A stretch of 64,000 nucleotides of DNA, taken from NCBI GenBank assembly GCA_020726505.1, contig JAHLEZ010000020.1:186001-250000 (forward strand). The letters run 5' to 3'. The stretch's first letter is position 1. Every line of letters starts with the position of its first letter. Of this stretch, positions 12,370-23,579 are shown in pieces. Below the pieces are notes generated by a model. It did no database searches. It was not told the origin of the DNA and saw only the letters and a program-made list of their open reading frames with translations. The stretch comes from Leptodontidium sp. MPI-SDFR-AT-0119 (Eukaryota > Ascomycota > Leotiomycetes > Helotiales > Leptodontidiaceae). A program made the position numbers and the translations under genes.

Positions 12370-13482
12370 TAACCGTTTGTTGATGTTTTGACAGAACTTC
12401 ACCTTTGGAAGCAGGCATACGCACTACGGACAAGCGCACTTGGAACGCCTGGACTGTGACTCGGATTTGGCTATGCCGTGGGACCGTTTGTGGAAACCAC
12501 TTCAAAGTGATAATTGTTGAAATGAGATTTTAGGATTTACAAATAATCTCAGATACAAAAACCTTGGATATGTGCTTATATAGTAGGGGAAGGGCTATAA
12601 ACAGAGATAGTAAGAAATAAGCAGAAATCGCTATGATGCTCGCGTTTCTTTATGCGTGGAAGACAGCCATAGCAATCCAAGTTCCAGGACCGAGAAACTT
12701 CACGGCAGAAATCTTAAGTTGACAATAATAAGACCTATGGATGGACTGATGATATCATATAGGCCGAAGTCTTTCCGTTGCTCCTGGATCATGCTATGGC
12801 AGATCTAAGGCCAAGCTGTACACATGTGTGCGATGCCACCGGATAACGGTGACAGTTATGAAAGTAAACATTGCTAGTGCTAAGCGAGCGAGAATTAGAT
12901 CAGAGGACGCCCCATCTTCTTGACCAGCCTCAACATTGTTCAAATTGCTTTCGCTGGATCTTAGAATCTGTTTTTAATAGTACTCTGGTAGGAACAAAGT
13001 ATGTGTGAAGAAACCTTGGCCCTTTGGAGAGAGAATCCGGTTCTCTTGCAGCATGTTTGGGGGTGCTGCGGTTGAGTCCACTTCCAAGCAAATTGAGGTG
13101 CCATAGCTGCGACTTGATGTTCCTCGGGCTAATCTCCTGAGAGATTCTACTGGAAAACAAATGCAGGAACGTATTATTTGCTAAGAATTTGTTGATCCAG
13201 ATATTTAACTTTCATAAGTTCCAATTTCGTCCATGAAGATGAAGCCGGCTTCCAGCTGTCAGCTATAATAGATTTCGATCAACAAGTCGGTGATCGGGAC
13301 CAACACTGGTGGACCTTCAACCAACCTACCCATAAACATAGCCGACTCTCTCTCGGCCGACCACACAGCTGGTGGATTTAGCGACTTCACCATCCATCTT
13401 CCAGATCTTGACGCGTCTTGCCTTCACAGCACCACAACCTCGAATTTTGCTTCCCAACCTCGCACCTCGATTGCAAACCAAA
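12370..13482. other. Intergenic region at the A+T-rich/normal boundary
   Basis: Composition becomes normal at about 12370. I see no gene that starts with ATG and has coding character. The last 200 bases are the promoter and leader of the gene starting at 13483. Confidence 0.5.
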
Positions 13483-14275
13483 ATGTTTGACCACCTGAAA
13501 GCAAGCGTTCGAGCGCGCCGCCAGCCACGTCGTCCAGAGTCAGCGATGCCACGAATGAGGAAGGACGAGGAGGCGATGAGTAAACAAGAGCAGTTGGACG
13601 CGACCATGAGTGTCTTTGCAAAGATCCGACGAACTGGCTCTCTGAAAGACGTCCTTCACCCACCTATCACTCGAACCAAGCCCCTTACATTCAGCAATTT
13701 GTTTGCTTCCTCAAAGGGAGACGCGGCAGTGCCATCTGTCAAAGAAGGTTAGTATGGGACGCCCCCTTCTCCTTGATTACTCCCCTTCCAGGACTCAGCT
13801 TAACATGACGTGTGCAGAGACAACAACTTCCCAGCCACCCTCAACTGCACCTACGTCTGCAACCAACGCCAGCACCGCTGTTGAAATCCCCGTCCACCCT
13901 TTCTCTGGCCTCGGCGGACCTTCCACAGTCAAGCGCAAGCCATGCCCAGTCACCACCTCTGGCGCTCTGAGTGCATTCAACAACGGCGAGCCCCCCAAAT
14001 TCGATCCCCAGACCCCTCGAACCAATCCCGGAATGCACCGCCTCGCCAAATCTGTCCTGAAGCATCGCTACACTACAAAGTTCACGCTGGATTTCGAGCC
14101 GCCGAAGGGTGTCAGCCGCCGGGAGTATGACTTCATCTGGGTCACGCCGGAGGAGCTGGATCGCAAGGTCATGGAGGATATCATTTGGGTAAGAGAGAGA
14201 TATGCTCAAGCTGGTAGAGAGGAGCCGGATTGCAACGATGTTATCTTCTGGTACTCTGAGGAGGATGTTTGCTAG
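13483..14275 (+). CDS. Hypothetical protein, 240 aa
   Basis: Two exons (13483-13747 and 13818-14275) joined across a 70-nt intron with a GTTAGT donor, a CTTAAC branch-like site and a CAG acceptor give 240 residues. The start was set at the ATG at 13483, in context CCAAAATGT; the frame stays open upstream to 13372 but without an ATG. The N-terminal 45 residues are basic and rich in Arg. The middle is rich in Ser, Thr and Pro and probably disordered. The C-terminal 110 residues look folded (an FTLDFEPPKG segment, then a WVTPEEL...WVRERYAQ helix and an acidic end). I do not recognise the family. The gene stands alone, with about 1 kb of non-coding DNA on each side. Confidence 0.75.
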
Positions 14276-15304
14276 ACTTGTTTCTCGGATTCTCACGAAC
14301 TACAAAGATGACTGGAATGTGGTAAGCTGGGATTAAGTATGGCACGTCCATTGTGTGTATGGTCTACAAAACTGCTTGGTCCTCATGAATTGGGTTGCCT
14401 TGAAGGAGGAAACGGTTCAGTTGTTTAAGTTTGCAGGAGTTTGTGGGCATGAGGGATGATGCGATGAATGTTTTGAGTTGATTGCGTTTAGTTAGAGGGT
14501 CTGGGAATCTGTTTGAGTACAAGACGATTGGGAGGATAAGCACTTGGTTCATTTGACCACTGCAGGAAGCGGTAGCTTGACGTGGTCACTTTTGTCTTGC
14601 AGAAGGAATGGTTTTGTAAGGGATAGGGTCTTCACGGTTTTCTGCTGCTGCACATGCCGGTAGCGATGAAGACAAAATGATGCTTCATGATGAGTCATTG
14701 GCTAGTTCTGCTGAATGTGAGACTATCTAGCTATTCTGGATAAAGCACAAGATCATATGCAATCCTAGCAAAGGTTGTGTGACCGGGCTTTCTCTTTCAA
14801 CGTTCTTCGGTTTGTCTCGAGGGATTCTCTGATGAAAGAACGGGCAGTTCCAAGGTACCGATTTCTCTGCCTCGTCCCACTAGCAATTAGGCAACCTTAC
14901 TACGAAACCGCCTCAAACTAGACCATCTGCGTACGTATTCTACAGACAGTCAAGAGATTCCATTGGCGAGGGTTGAATACGACATCGGGGCATTGGGAAT
15001 TTGTTTTCGACGAGCACTGGCCCTCGCTTCTTTCAACGCATTGCATTTACATGCATCACGACTGTCAATCAGACAGGTCTTCAAAGAGCATTTGGTGACG
15101 GGAGATCAGTTTCTGAGCCTGCCAAAAACCGGAGATATCCCCTTGTCGAACGTATTCTGTGGATAGGTCTGCAATGCCAAACGCCCCCTGCATGAAATCC
15201 GTTTGTAGGCCATAGATGCGGGGTATCTTTGTCCTTCTGGACATCAAATGCCAACACCTTGATTCCTTTTCCAGCAATTTGTTTTCTCCTCAACATTTCC
15301 CAAA
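14276..15304. other. Intergenic region
   Basis: Normal composition, no convincing gene on either strand. The last few hundred bases should hold the promoter and leader of the next gene. Confidence 0.5.
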
Positions 15305-15386
15305 ATGGCTGCGAAGAAATCCAAAAAATCAAACTCGGCCAGCTCTCACCATCGAAGTCGAGACCGCTAATCAGTTTGTATCCGGT

Positions 15387-15851
15387 ATGGCTGGCTTGTC
15401 ACTCAAAAGCGTACAAACCTCTGCTGCTGTCGAACCCAAGCAGCCTCGACTGACAAAAACGACCGTTGTCGCTGAGTTCGCCCGCTATTTCGGCAGCGAG
15501 GATAAGCTTGAGAACTGGCAGCGACTGTGCCGCGATGTTGGCATTGAGGATGTTCCTGGAAGCATCACCAAGTGCAGACTGGTGAGATTTTCCACAACTA
15601 GAACGAAGGACAATGGAAACATCCTTCTGACCAGACCCTTGTAGGCACTGCGTAAATTCTGGGTCAACATCTATGACTTGATCGAAGCTGTTCGGCAGAA
15701 CAAGATCCCTCACCGCTTCCCCTCTGAGAAAGCACTGCGAAAATACACAATCAGCAAACACAAAGTTTTTCCGAAGGAGGAGGCGAAGGAGGGGGGACCT
15801 GTGAGAGCATTGCTGGCAAATATCTTCCAAAAGAGGTGGAGCAGGGAGTGA
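15387..15851 (+). CDS. Conserved-looking hypothetical protein, 133 aa
   Basis: Exon 1 (15387-15581) and exon 2 (15645-15851) join across a 63-nt intron (GTGAGA donor, TTGTAG acceptor) and keep frame, giving about 133 residues. The protein starts MAGLSLKS, has an EFARYFGSEDKLENWQRLC segment, and continues across the splice into ALRKFWVNIYDLIEAVR and a basic C-terminus ending in FQKRWSRE. The composition is that of a small globular helical protein; the family is not recognised. An ATG at 15305 lies 82 bp upstream in another frame and opens a short Lys/Ser-rich frame of 21 codons. The true N-terminus may be longer if a small intron or a one-base error lies between them. Confidence 0.7.
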
Positions 15852-16060
15852 TTTCGAGATGCTGGAGTCATGACACTGTACAAGGAAGGAGGAAATGGAC
15901 GACGTGGTCAGGTATTTGAGTCACTGTTGGGTGGTTTGCGGATTTCGGATTTCAGAATTGGAAACGATGAATGTATTGAATGATTGCAAGAGAATATCGA
16001 TTCTGTAAAATGTGTTGGTTCATATCATGCTGCACCAACGTCGTGCCCCATTCTTCCCCC

Positions 16061-17463
16061 TTAAATCTTGCGTGGAGTGATCGGCTTGGAGGTGCGTATC
16101 AGCAAAGCCTAAACGTAATCGGAAGTGTAGCACAAAACATACCTTTGGGGATTCAACCCAATCGTGGTATCCTGCAATGTCATTCAACCATGAACTCCCA
16201 GCACTAATCCCAATCATTGTTCCAGGGAATCCGAGGTCGAACGGAGCAGCTCCCTCAAGCTCATCAATCTCCTCTTTCGTCAACACCAAGCTCAGTGCCT
16301 CAATGTTACCTTTCAATTGCTCTGGAGTCCGTCCACCGACAATCGGGAAAACATATGGCGTCTTCTGCATGACATATGCAAGAGCGACGCTTGTCATTGT
16401 TGTCTCCTTCTTTTCCGCCAGCTTTTCCAAGGCAGCGCAGACTTTGAGGATTTGCTCAGAGGGCTCGTCTAGCCTGCGCCCCTTGATTGTCTTCCGCTGC
16501 TCGGCTGTCTTGAATTGGCCACCACCGAGAGCACCCCAAGGCGCGAGAGCCATTCCTTCACTGTCGGAGACATTAGATCTAGCATCACAAATCGATGACG
16601 CAAATCTACTGCAGCACCAGAGGTCTCAGAATCACTTACTCGGTAGCCATTGGAATGATATCCCGTTCGAAATCCCGTGCCGCTGCTGACCACTTGCCCT
16701 GGTAGACAGAGAATTGCTGAAGTCCGTGATCTCGCGCATATTGATTGGCTTTTGACACAACCCATGCCGGTGTATCCGATGCCCCAATGTAGAGCACCTT
16801 TCCAGCTCTGATCATGTTGTTGAGAGACTGCATGAGCTCTGGGATCGAGGTCGTAAAGTCCCACCAATGGATGTACAGCTGATACGGTACAAGGTAAGCT
16901 GACGGAAGTCATGTGTCAGAGACAGAGCTTACCAGGTCAATGTATGATGTCTGCAAGTTCTTCAGGCTTGTTTCCACTGAATTGTGCAGACTTTTGGCTC
17001 CGTTGCCGCTGGTGTTGACGATGATTTCCTTGTCACCGAAGCCTACACGCGATGCCGTGGTGTACTTTGTGGCGATGACCATTTGATCTCGGACGCCTCG
17101 TTTTGCCATCCATTCGCCAATTGCTCTCTCCGACTCGCCTTTCTGATAGTTGTTGGCTCTTTAAATTGTAAGCAGTGGTCCATTGAGAGAGAGATACTGG
17201 GCGACAGACGTATCAATGAAGTTCCCACCGTTCTCGTAGAACGTGTCGAGCATAGCATTATGATCGCATGCTCCCACCATGTCGGCCCTAGAGTTTGGTC
17301 AACAAGATTGACTTTTAGACTTAATAGGAGAAGTTGTTTACCAAGACTCGCCAAAATTCATTCCCCCAAGGCAAAGTGGACTGACTCTGACGGAAGCCGT
17401 TGGAGCAAGCAGTCGGTAGTAACCGAGAGCTGCTTTCGGGAGAGATGGACGTGCAAAAGCCAT
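16061..17463 (-). CDS. Aldo/keto reductase, aryl-alcohol dehydrogenase (AAD) type
   Basis: Six exons on the minus strand: 17463-17342, 17287-17210, 17158-16933, 16878-16640, 16560-16143 and 16084-16061. The introns are 51 to 79 nt, all GT...AG and all frame-preserving, giving 368 aa, the usual AAD length. These enzymes reduce aromatic and other aldehydes with NADPH in the cytosol. The catalytic tetrad of aldo/keto reductases is complete: Asp66 and Tyr71 (in IDTANNYQ), Lys98 (in VIATKYT) and His146 (in YIHWWD). The family blocks [11 protein letters not shown] near the N-terminus and [15 protein letters not shown] near residue 222 are present. The short last exon encodes PITPRKI, typical of the family tail. 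The substrate cannot be read from sequence. Confidence 0.93.
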
Positions 17464-18640
17464 TTTGGTTTGTGTTGCTGATATATGAACTTTCAGAATT
17501 GGAGTTGTTGATATTGTCAAGGTTGGAATGCTCAGAGCCAGCGGGGGCGGATGGGAGGATAGATGCTGCATTTATAGATTTCTAGATATCCGTTCAAGCA
17601 GCACCTGAGCCCTTGAGCAGGAAGGACGATTACGGATCGTTCCACTGAGGGCGATGTGTAGGGTTGGCACGCCCATGCACTCCTGTCCAGAGTTCAGTGA
17701 TGATTGACATCATGGGCTGACGCATGGAATCGTGCCGCAACGAACTGTTCTGTGCTCTAAACTTATTAGGTCCTGAAAGTTGGCTTTGCATGAGTCCTAA
17801 AGTCACATTTTGGACTTGATTATGAAGCAAAAACAAGGATCGTCGAAACTGAGGCTGGCAAGAGGACCGTTGAAGAGTCATCGAAGATAACCAACAGAAG
17901 AGCCAAGAAGAGGAACAAGCGAACAAGCGAATCAAAAGACGTACGATAAGCCTCCCTCAGGACTTAATATTTATTTCCTATCGCCGGTAGGATATTTTTG
18001 CGCCATCTACCGTAAACAATGCGGGGGAGCTTGATCTCCGTTGCTGACTCGGAGCGGCTGCCCGACCTACCGTAAAGGCATCCTGGCTTGCTAGACATGA
18101 CATTAAAAAGCATTAAAAGCACAGGAAAACTGAGGTGGAATAATTCAGCCTATTGATCGACCGTTCGCTAGTAGAGGACAAACTCTCAGAATCTCCTAAG
18201 GTAAAAATAAAAAAACTGTTGCAAACATCTCCCAGTAAAAGAAAAGACGCAGAACGAATGATTCACGAAATTAAATGACGAGGCCATTTGGATACCAAAC
18301 CTGATAGGCACGAGTAACGAATAGGCTGACGATACCGGAATAAAATGGCCGGTCTGGCCAAGTATGTTTGCATGAGTTGGATATCCCAAAAAGAACATGT
18401 TGAACTATCCGTAGTAGAATTTCATGGAGGGGCTCGCATCTGAGATACGCGTGCATGCCTTGTGGCCTCATGCCCTTTCAACCGATTCTAAGAGAAAGAG
18501 GCCACGTGATGTTAGTGCAAGGCTGCATGTGGAGTCTGAGCGAGGCTGATCTCTTTCGGCGCTAAGGCATCCCTGCTCGAAAATATTTGGCGAACTTTCA
18601 AAAAAGTTGCGGGACATCAATAACTTCAAATACCTACGCA
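17464..18640. other. Divergent intergenic region between AAD and UTP18 genes
   Basis: About 1.2 kb that should hold the promoters of both divergent genes. The motif CTACCG occurs three times close together: inverted at 17985-17990 and twice as CTACCGTAAA at 18007-18016 and 18067-18076, exactly 60 bp apart. A short inverted repeat, TCCTA...TAGGA, spans 17976-17992. No gene is seen. Confidence 0.5.
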
Positions 18641-20479
18641 ATGCCGCGACAACGATCCAAGAAGCTTAGTGCCAGTCGCGTGGTGGATGCAAAACCTGCG
18701 GCGGAAGAGGATCATGATTCCGCAGAAGAAAGTCAGAACGAAATCGAAAGCGACGACGAGAGCGACCATGAGAGCTTGGTATCCATAGAGAAAGATGAGG
18801 AGGAAGAGGAATTGGACAGACTTGTCTTTGGAGATGGCGCAGGCTTCAAGGCAATGCTTGGCCAGGGTATGGATGTGGACTCGGACGACAAAGACGGGGG
18901 AGGTGGGTTGGAGGAAGATGGTTCAGAAGCGGGGTTGGAGCATGTTGATGATGCCGATGTAGGATTACCTCTCCAACTGAGAGACACTTGATGCTGATTT
19001 TATGTGTAGCTTTTCTTCCTGGACTCAGGTCCATCTGGCGATTCTAATGCCATGATCCTCCACGAGCCTTCGCAAGATAAATCAGGAGATGCACCAGCAT
19101 GGGAAGATAGCGACGATGATCGGTTGACGGTATCTCTTGCTGGCAACTCTCGACTGCGGAAACTGCGAATAAATGAGGATGAGGACCTGATAAGTGGTGG
19201 AGAATACTCGAGGCGGTTACGGATGCACTTTGAACGTCTAAACAACATTCCAGAATGGGCGCAGACTTCACAGCGACCGGCGAAAAGACGCCGTAGATCA
19301 TCAGCAGGATCTGATTCTTCGATATCGTCCAATGGAATGGACATTGATAACGAGGATCTCTCTACGCTTCCTCTTGCTCGCCTTCTGCAAAATGCTGGCT
19401 CTTTAACAAGGACCCCCGTCAGCTCATCTAAACGTACGAAACTACGGCCCGAAGTCCTAGATATCCAACAGACACGCTCGATACCCCACGTACAATCAGC
19501 TGCCGTAGCTTCGCTTTCCTTCCACCCCGAATACCCAATCCTTCTCTCCTCCGGTGCAGAATCAACGCTCTATCTCCACCACATTGATTCAACGGCACAC
19601 CCAACTCCCAACCCATTACTCACAGCCATCAAAATCGGCCATACGCCACTTCACACTTCCGCTTTTCTGGACCCGGCAGGAGAGAAGATATTCTTCTCTG
19701 GCCGACGTAAATTCTTTCACATCTGGGATCTTCCTTCCGGAACCATCGAAGCAGTCACGCAAGTATATGGACAGAAGGATGAACAAAAAACAATGGAGAG
19801 GTTCAAGCTTAGTCCTTGCGGACGATACATGGCTTTGGTGGGGTCTTCAAGGAAAGGAGGCGGAATTATCAACATTCTAGACGCAACCACAACGCAATGG
19901 GTAGCTTCAATGCGGATAGAGGGAGCCAATGGAGTGGCTGATTACGCGTGGTGGAGTGATGGAGAAGGATTGACTGCCATTAGCAAAGGAGGCGAGGTGG
20001 CTGAATGGAGCGTATCATCACGGGCATATGTGGCACGGTGGATCGACGATGGCCACGCCCCAACTGTGCTGACACTTGGTGGCTCAAACGGACCAAAGTC
20101 ACTGGGCGGAGATCGCTGGGTAGTGATCGGATCACAGAGCGGGATCGTGAATATCTATGACCGACGAACATTTGTCTCGGAACAGAACGAAGTCTTAATC
20201 CCAGAGAGACCGCAGCCGAAGAAATCTTTCGACCAGTTTACCACCCCGACAAGCAACCTAGAGATCAGCCCCGATGGGCAGTTGTTGGCATTCAGCAGCA
20301 ACGGCAAGAAAGATGCGCTGCGCTTGGTACATCTGCCAAGTTGCACTGTGTACAGGAATTGGCCTACAGACAAGACACCTCTGGGTAGAGTCACTTCTGT
20401 TGCTTTTGGGAGACAGAGTAACATGTTAGCAGTTGGCAACAAGTCCGGGAAAGTAAGGATGTGGGAGATTAGGTGCTGA
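18641..20479 (+). CDS. UTP18: U3 snoRNP-associated WD40 protein UTP18 homologue
   Basis: Exon 1 (18641-18958) and exon 2 (19010-20479) join across a 51-nt intron (GTAGGA donor, GTGTAG acceptor), giving 595 aa, close to the yeast protein. UTP18 is a nucleolar component of the small-subunit processome (UTP-B subcomplex) needed for 18S rRNA maturation. The N-terminal 110 residues are strongly acidic with Ser (a DEEEEELDRLVFGD segment). LFFLDSG follows directly after the splice, and then a basic KRRRRSS stretch. The C-terminal 330 residues carry the WD40 repeats: an AVASLSFHPEYPILLSSG blade, a YMALVGSS blade, a WVVIGSQSGIVNIYDRR blade and a final VTSVAFGRQSNMLAVGNKSGKVRMWEI blade. The start ATG is the first in the frame after the AAATACCTACGCA leader. 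Confidence 0.9.
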
Positions 20480-21175
20480 TTACGAATGAATGATGTTGTC
20501 CTCTTGCTTGTGAATGCTGGAAGTGCGTTGTGAAGAGGATCGGCATCAATGGGCAATCTGTTACTGTTCCAAATCCTCCCCCATAGTCTGTCCTTGGATT
20601 TGGCCAGCAGGAGATAGGAGGAGTGGAGAACAAATTCTGCAAGATATGACACCAGCTGAGTGAGACGTCTCCCGGAAGCTTATCTGAGATGATGGTCACG
20701 AACCCTTCCCTGCAGTTGGAGAGTCTATTAGGTAAGATGTCAGAATATCAACCTTGCAGGTATGCTGCTTACACCTTCAATGAAACATGTTTCCTCATCA
20801 TTCCAGTCCGTGTCTCTTTTCTCAGCAAATGGCTTCTATTCACTCTCATGTGCGGTGTATTATTCTTACTTCAGTCTGTCAGATCTGTCAGCCCTTGGTC
20901 AAGAATGCGAAAAATACGAGTTAAGTGACTGCGAACGGATATTTGCTCCCGCTCCCTCACCAAGGATTGTCCTATTTTTTCTGGCATTGTGAAAGAAGGG
21001 TCATTCCCATGACATTCGTCCTTCACAAACGCACTTCTTGTCAAGTCTGACACTAGTTGGTATTTAGACATGCCCTGCCCCAAGTAATAAATATGTTTTG
21101 AACTTGTCTTTCTGGAAGCTTTACAAGCTTCAAGCTTCAGCTCTCTTTGCCATCATTCCCTACACCTTGGTAAAA
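20480..21175. other. Intergenic region
   Basis: Normal composition, no gene seen. The second half should carry the promoter and leader of the adenylating enzyme. Confidence 0.5.
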
Positions 21176-22942
21176 ATGGGATCAGTATCTCTCCCAGAAG
21201 AGCATTTAAATGGCGCTCGCCATTTCGACGATAGCCTCAAATATGGAGAACGTCTTCTACCCCATGTCGTCGATGACTTTGCCGCGAAAGATCCAGATCA
21301 TCTTGCTGGTCTGACCGCTGAATACAACTCAATGCTCCCAATGTCCTTCACGCCTCTAACCATGCTTGAACTTGCCAATGCGGTCAACTTCACATCTCAC
21401 TGGATCGACGATGTTCTGGGAAAGGGTACTACAAGTGTAATTGGGTTTATTGGCATGCAAGACTTCCGTTACTGGGTGATGACACTAGCCTCCATCAAAA
21501 CTGGTCATCCACTGCTGCTTCCTAGTATTCGCAATGCTATTTCGAATACGGAGAATCTGATCAAATCATCGAAATGCTCAACACTCTTCTACTCGGGTAT
21601 TGGCACCGCGATAGAGTCTCAAGCTCATGCTCTAGCGGATTCCCTGCCTGTCTTGGAAACACATGTCTTGCCGAGCTTAAAAGAAATGACTTCGACATCA
21701 GCACCACATTATCCCTACTCAAAGGCCTACGCAGAAGTCAAGCATGACACAGTCCTGATTCTGCATACCTCTGGCTCTACGGGCCATCCTAAGCCCATCT
21801 ATATCAACCATGCGGCCATGAACCGCGTCGACATGGATCGTTTCGTACCCGAAGTTGAAGGAAGAACGAACTCTTCATACTGCCTCTTCAAAGGCCCACT
21901 CTACAACGGCTCGCCATTCTTCCATCTCAGTGGTGTCATTTTGGGATGCATATCCATCTTCTTCGGCACCACACCCGTGATACCTCCACCAGATGAGCCA
22001 GCTACGCCAAAGATCGCACGAGACATCGCTACGAGCATTCAACTGAAGAGCATCATAGCCGCACCAAGTATAATTGACTACATCTTCTCCGAACACGGAA
22101 AAGAACTAAAAGCCCATCTCACAAATCTGGAACTCGTCGTATGGTTCGGAGGTAAGTACTTCAATCACCATCACCTTACAGACATCACTTCAAAGCTGAC
22201 CAACAAAGGTCCTCTCGCCCACTCAACAGGCACCTGGATAACCACCCACCTCCCCACCACAACCCTCTACCAAATCTACGGCTCCACAGAAGCGAACAAC
22301 ATTCCCTTGCTCGTCCCCCCCAAATCCCACTGGTCATACATGGAATTCCACCCCCTCCTCCTGTCAACCCTGGCCCTAGTCCTAGAGCCCATCTCCCCCA
22401 CCAACCCCCTCCACGAGGTCGTCATCCGTCGCCATCCAAACCCCGCTTACGCCTGGTCTACACCCATCTTCCACCTCTTTCCCAAAAAAGAAGAGTGGCG
22501 AACAAGAGACCTCTTCTCCCGCTGTACGGACCCTGGATTCAGCCATCTCTGGAAATTCGAGGGTCGAGTCGATGATATTCTCATCTTGAATAATGCGCTG
22601 AAAGTCAATCCTTTGCATATTGAAGTCCCGCTTTTGAGTCAGCCGCTGTTGAAGGGTGGGATGGTGTTTGGTGTCGGGAGGGTTAGGTGTGGGATTTTGC
22701 TGGAGGCGAGAGAAGGGACGGTGTTAGATGGGGATGGGAAGGAGAGGTTCGTGGAGAGTGTTTGGCCTGATGTTGAGAGGGCTAATATGGAGGTTCCGGA
22801 ACATGCGAGGGTTCATCGCGATTTGGTTGTTGTTGCGGATCCGGAGAAACCGCTTCCTAGGTCGGTAAAGATGGGTGTTGTGAGGAGTATGGCGACTCAG
22901 TTGTATGAGAAGGAGATTGAGGAGGTTTATTCAAAGGCGTGA
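21176..22942 (+). CDS. Stand-alone NRPS-like adenylation (AMP-binding) enzyme
   Basis: A single open frame of 588 aa from the ATG at 21176 (context TAAAAATGG; the frame is open upstream but has no ATG). It belongs to the ANL superfamily, which activates a carboxylic acid as an acyl-adenylate. The phosphate-binding A3 loop LHTSGSTGHPKP is at about residues 195-206, the A5 block IYGSTEAN at about 365, and the A7/A8 region with WRTRDLF and FEGRVDDILILNNALKVNP at about 440-475. The sequence ends at residue 588 in KEIEEVYSKA, where fungal A-T-R reductase-like enzymes normally continue with a carrier domain. No Ser-containing carrier motif or reductase domain follows in the next kilobase. The stop codon overlaps a good GTGAGT donor at 22939, so a spliced C-terminus is possible. 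Confidence 0.87.
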   Translation: MGSVSLPEEHLNGARHFDDSLKYGERLLPHVVDDFAAKDPDHLAGLTAEYNSMLPMSFTPLTMLELANAVNFTSHWIDDVLGKGTTSVIGFIGMQDFRYWVMTLASIKTGHPLLLPSIRNAISNTENLIKSSKCSTLFYSGIGTAIESQAHALADSLPVLETHVLPSLKEMTSTSAPHYPYSKAYAEVKHDTVLILHTSGSTGHPKPIYINHAAMNRVDMDRFVPEVEGRTNSSYCLFKGPLYNGSPFFHLSGVILGCISIFFGTTPVIPPPDEPATPKIARDIATSIQLKSIIAAPSIIDYIFSEHGKELKAHLTNLELVVWFGGKYFNHHHLTDITSKLTNKGPLAHSTGTWITTHLPTTTLYQIYGSTEANNIPLLVPPKSHWSYMEFHPLLLSTLALVLEPISPTNPLHEVVIRRHPNPAYAWSTPIFHLFPKKEEWRTRDLFSRCTDPGFSHLWKFEGRVDDILILNNALKVNPLHIEVPLLSQPLLKGGMVFGVGRVRCGILLEAREGTVLDGDGKERFVESVWPDVERANMEVPEHARVHRDLVVVADPEKPLPRSVKMGVVRSMATQLYEKEIEEVYSKA

Positions 22943-23579
22943 GTGAGTTGCGGAAGGTTAGCTTAATGATCTTCTTGTGTCACATTTTCTTGAAATACAA
23001 ATGTTTCTTTGATCGGCTGTGGAAGGACGTGTATTCGGCGACTTCGAGGGATTTGTTATGCATTGCTCGGTGTATGGACCGCTTCATCGGGTGGATGTAC
23101 AGGAGTTGCAAGTGGGAGATCGGCTTGTAAGGAAGCCAAGTGGCTGTTGAGTGAGTCTGATAAGTTGGGGAATGCGCTCGTGAGGTTGTTTGAGAATGTG
23201 CTAATGGTTGGAGAGGAGTGGATACTGGAATCGCTTGTTGGGGGTTGAGACACCCAGTTTTGATGCTGTGTTTTTGGATGTAGAAGCAGTATTTGGAATT
23301 TTCTGTGTTCGTTTTATACAGGCTATCACGTCAAAAAAGAAAATACATTACTCTCGTTTGCTTCACTGAATCATCTCAGAAGCATCAAGCCAGTGCAGTC
23401 GTTTTCATGATGAGGATCTGTATTTGCCGAGTTCGTCCCCATGCACTTGTCATCAGCAGATCTTCATACCATCACACCTGGGTCGACAAAGAGCCCCACC
23501 TCCCACCATCTACCTACAATTAAGAACCTCGACAAAACTCAAACCGCTCTCTCTCACACCATTCACCCAAAACCCCCCT
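22943..23579. other. Intergenic region between converging genes
   Basis: Holds the 3' ends of the adenylating enzyme and of the minus-strand coiled-coil gene. A 60-codon open stretch on the minus strand (23253-23056) has C-ending codons but no ATG and is not called. Confidence 0.4.

Noticed and set aside
23056..23253. 66-codon minus-strand frame with C-ending codons, with a TATAAAA about 50 bp upstream
   Set aside because: There is no ATG and no splice arrangement that supplies one, so it cannot be supported as a gene.
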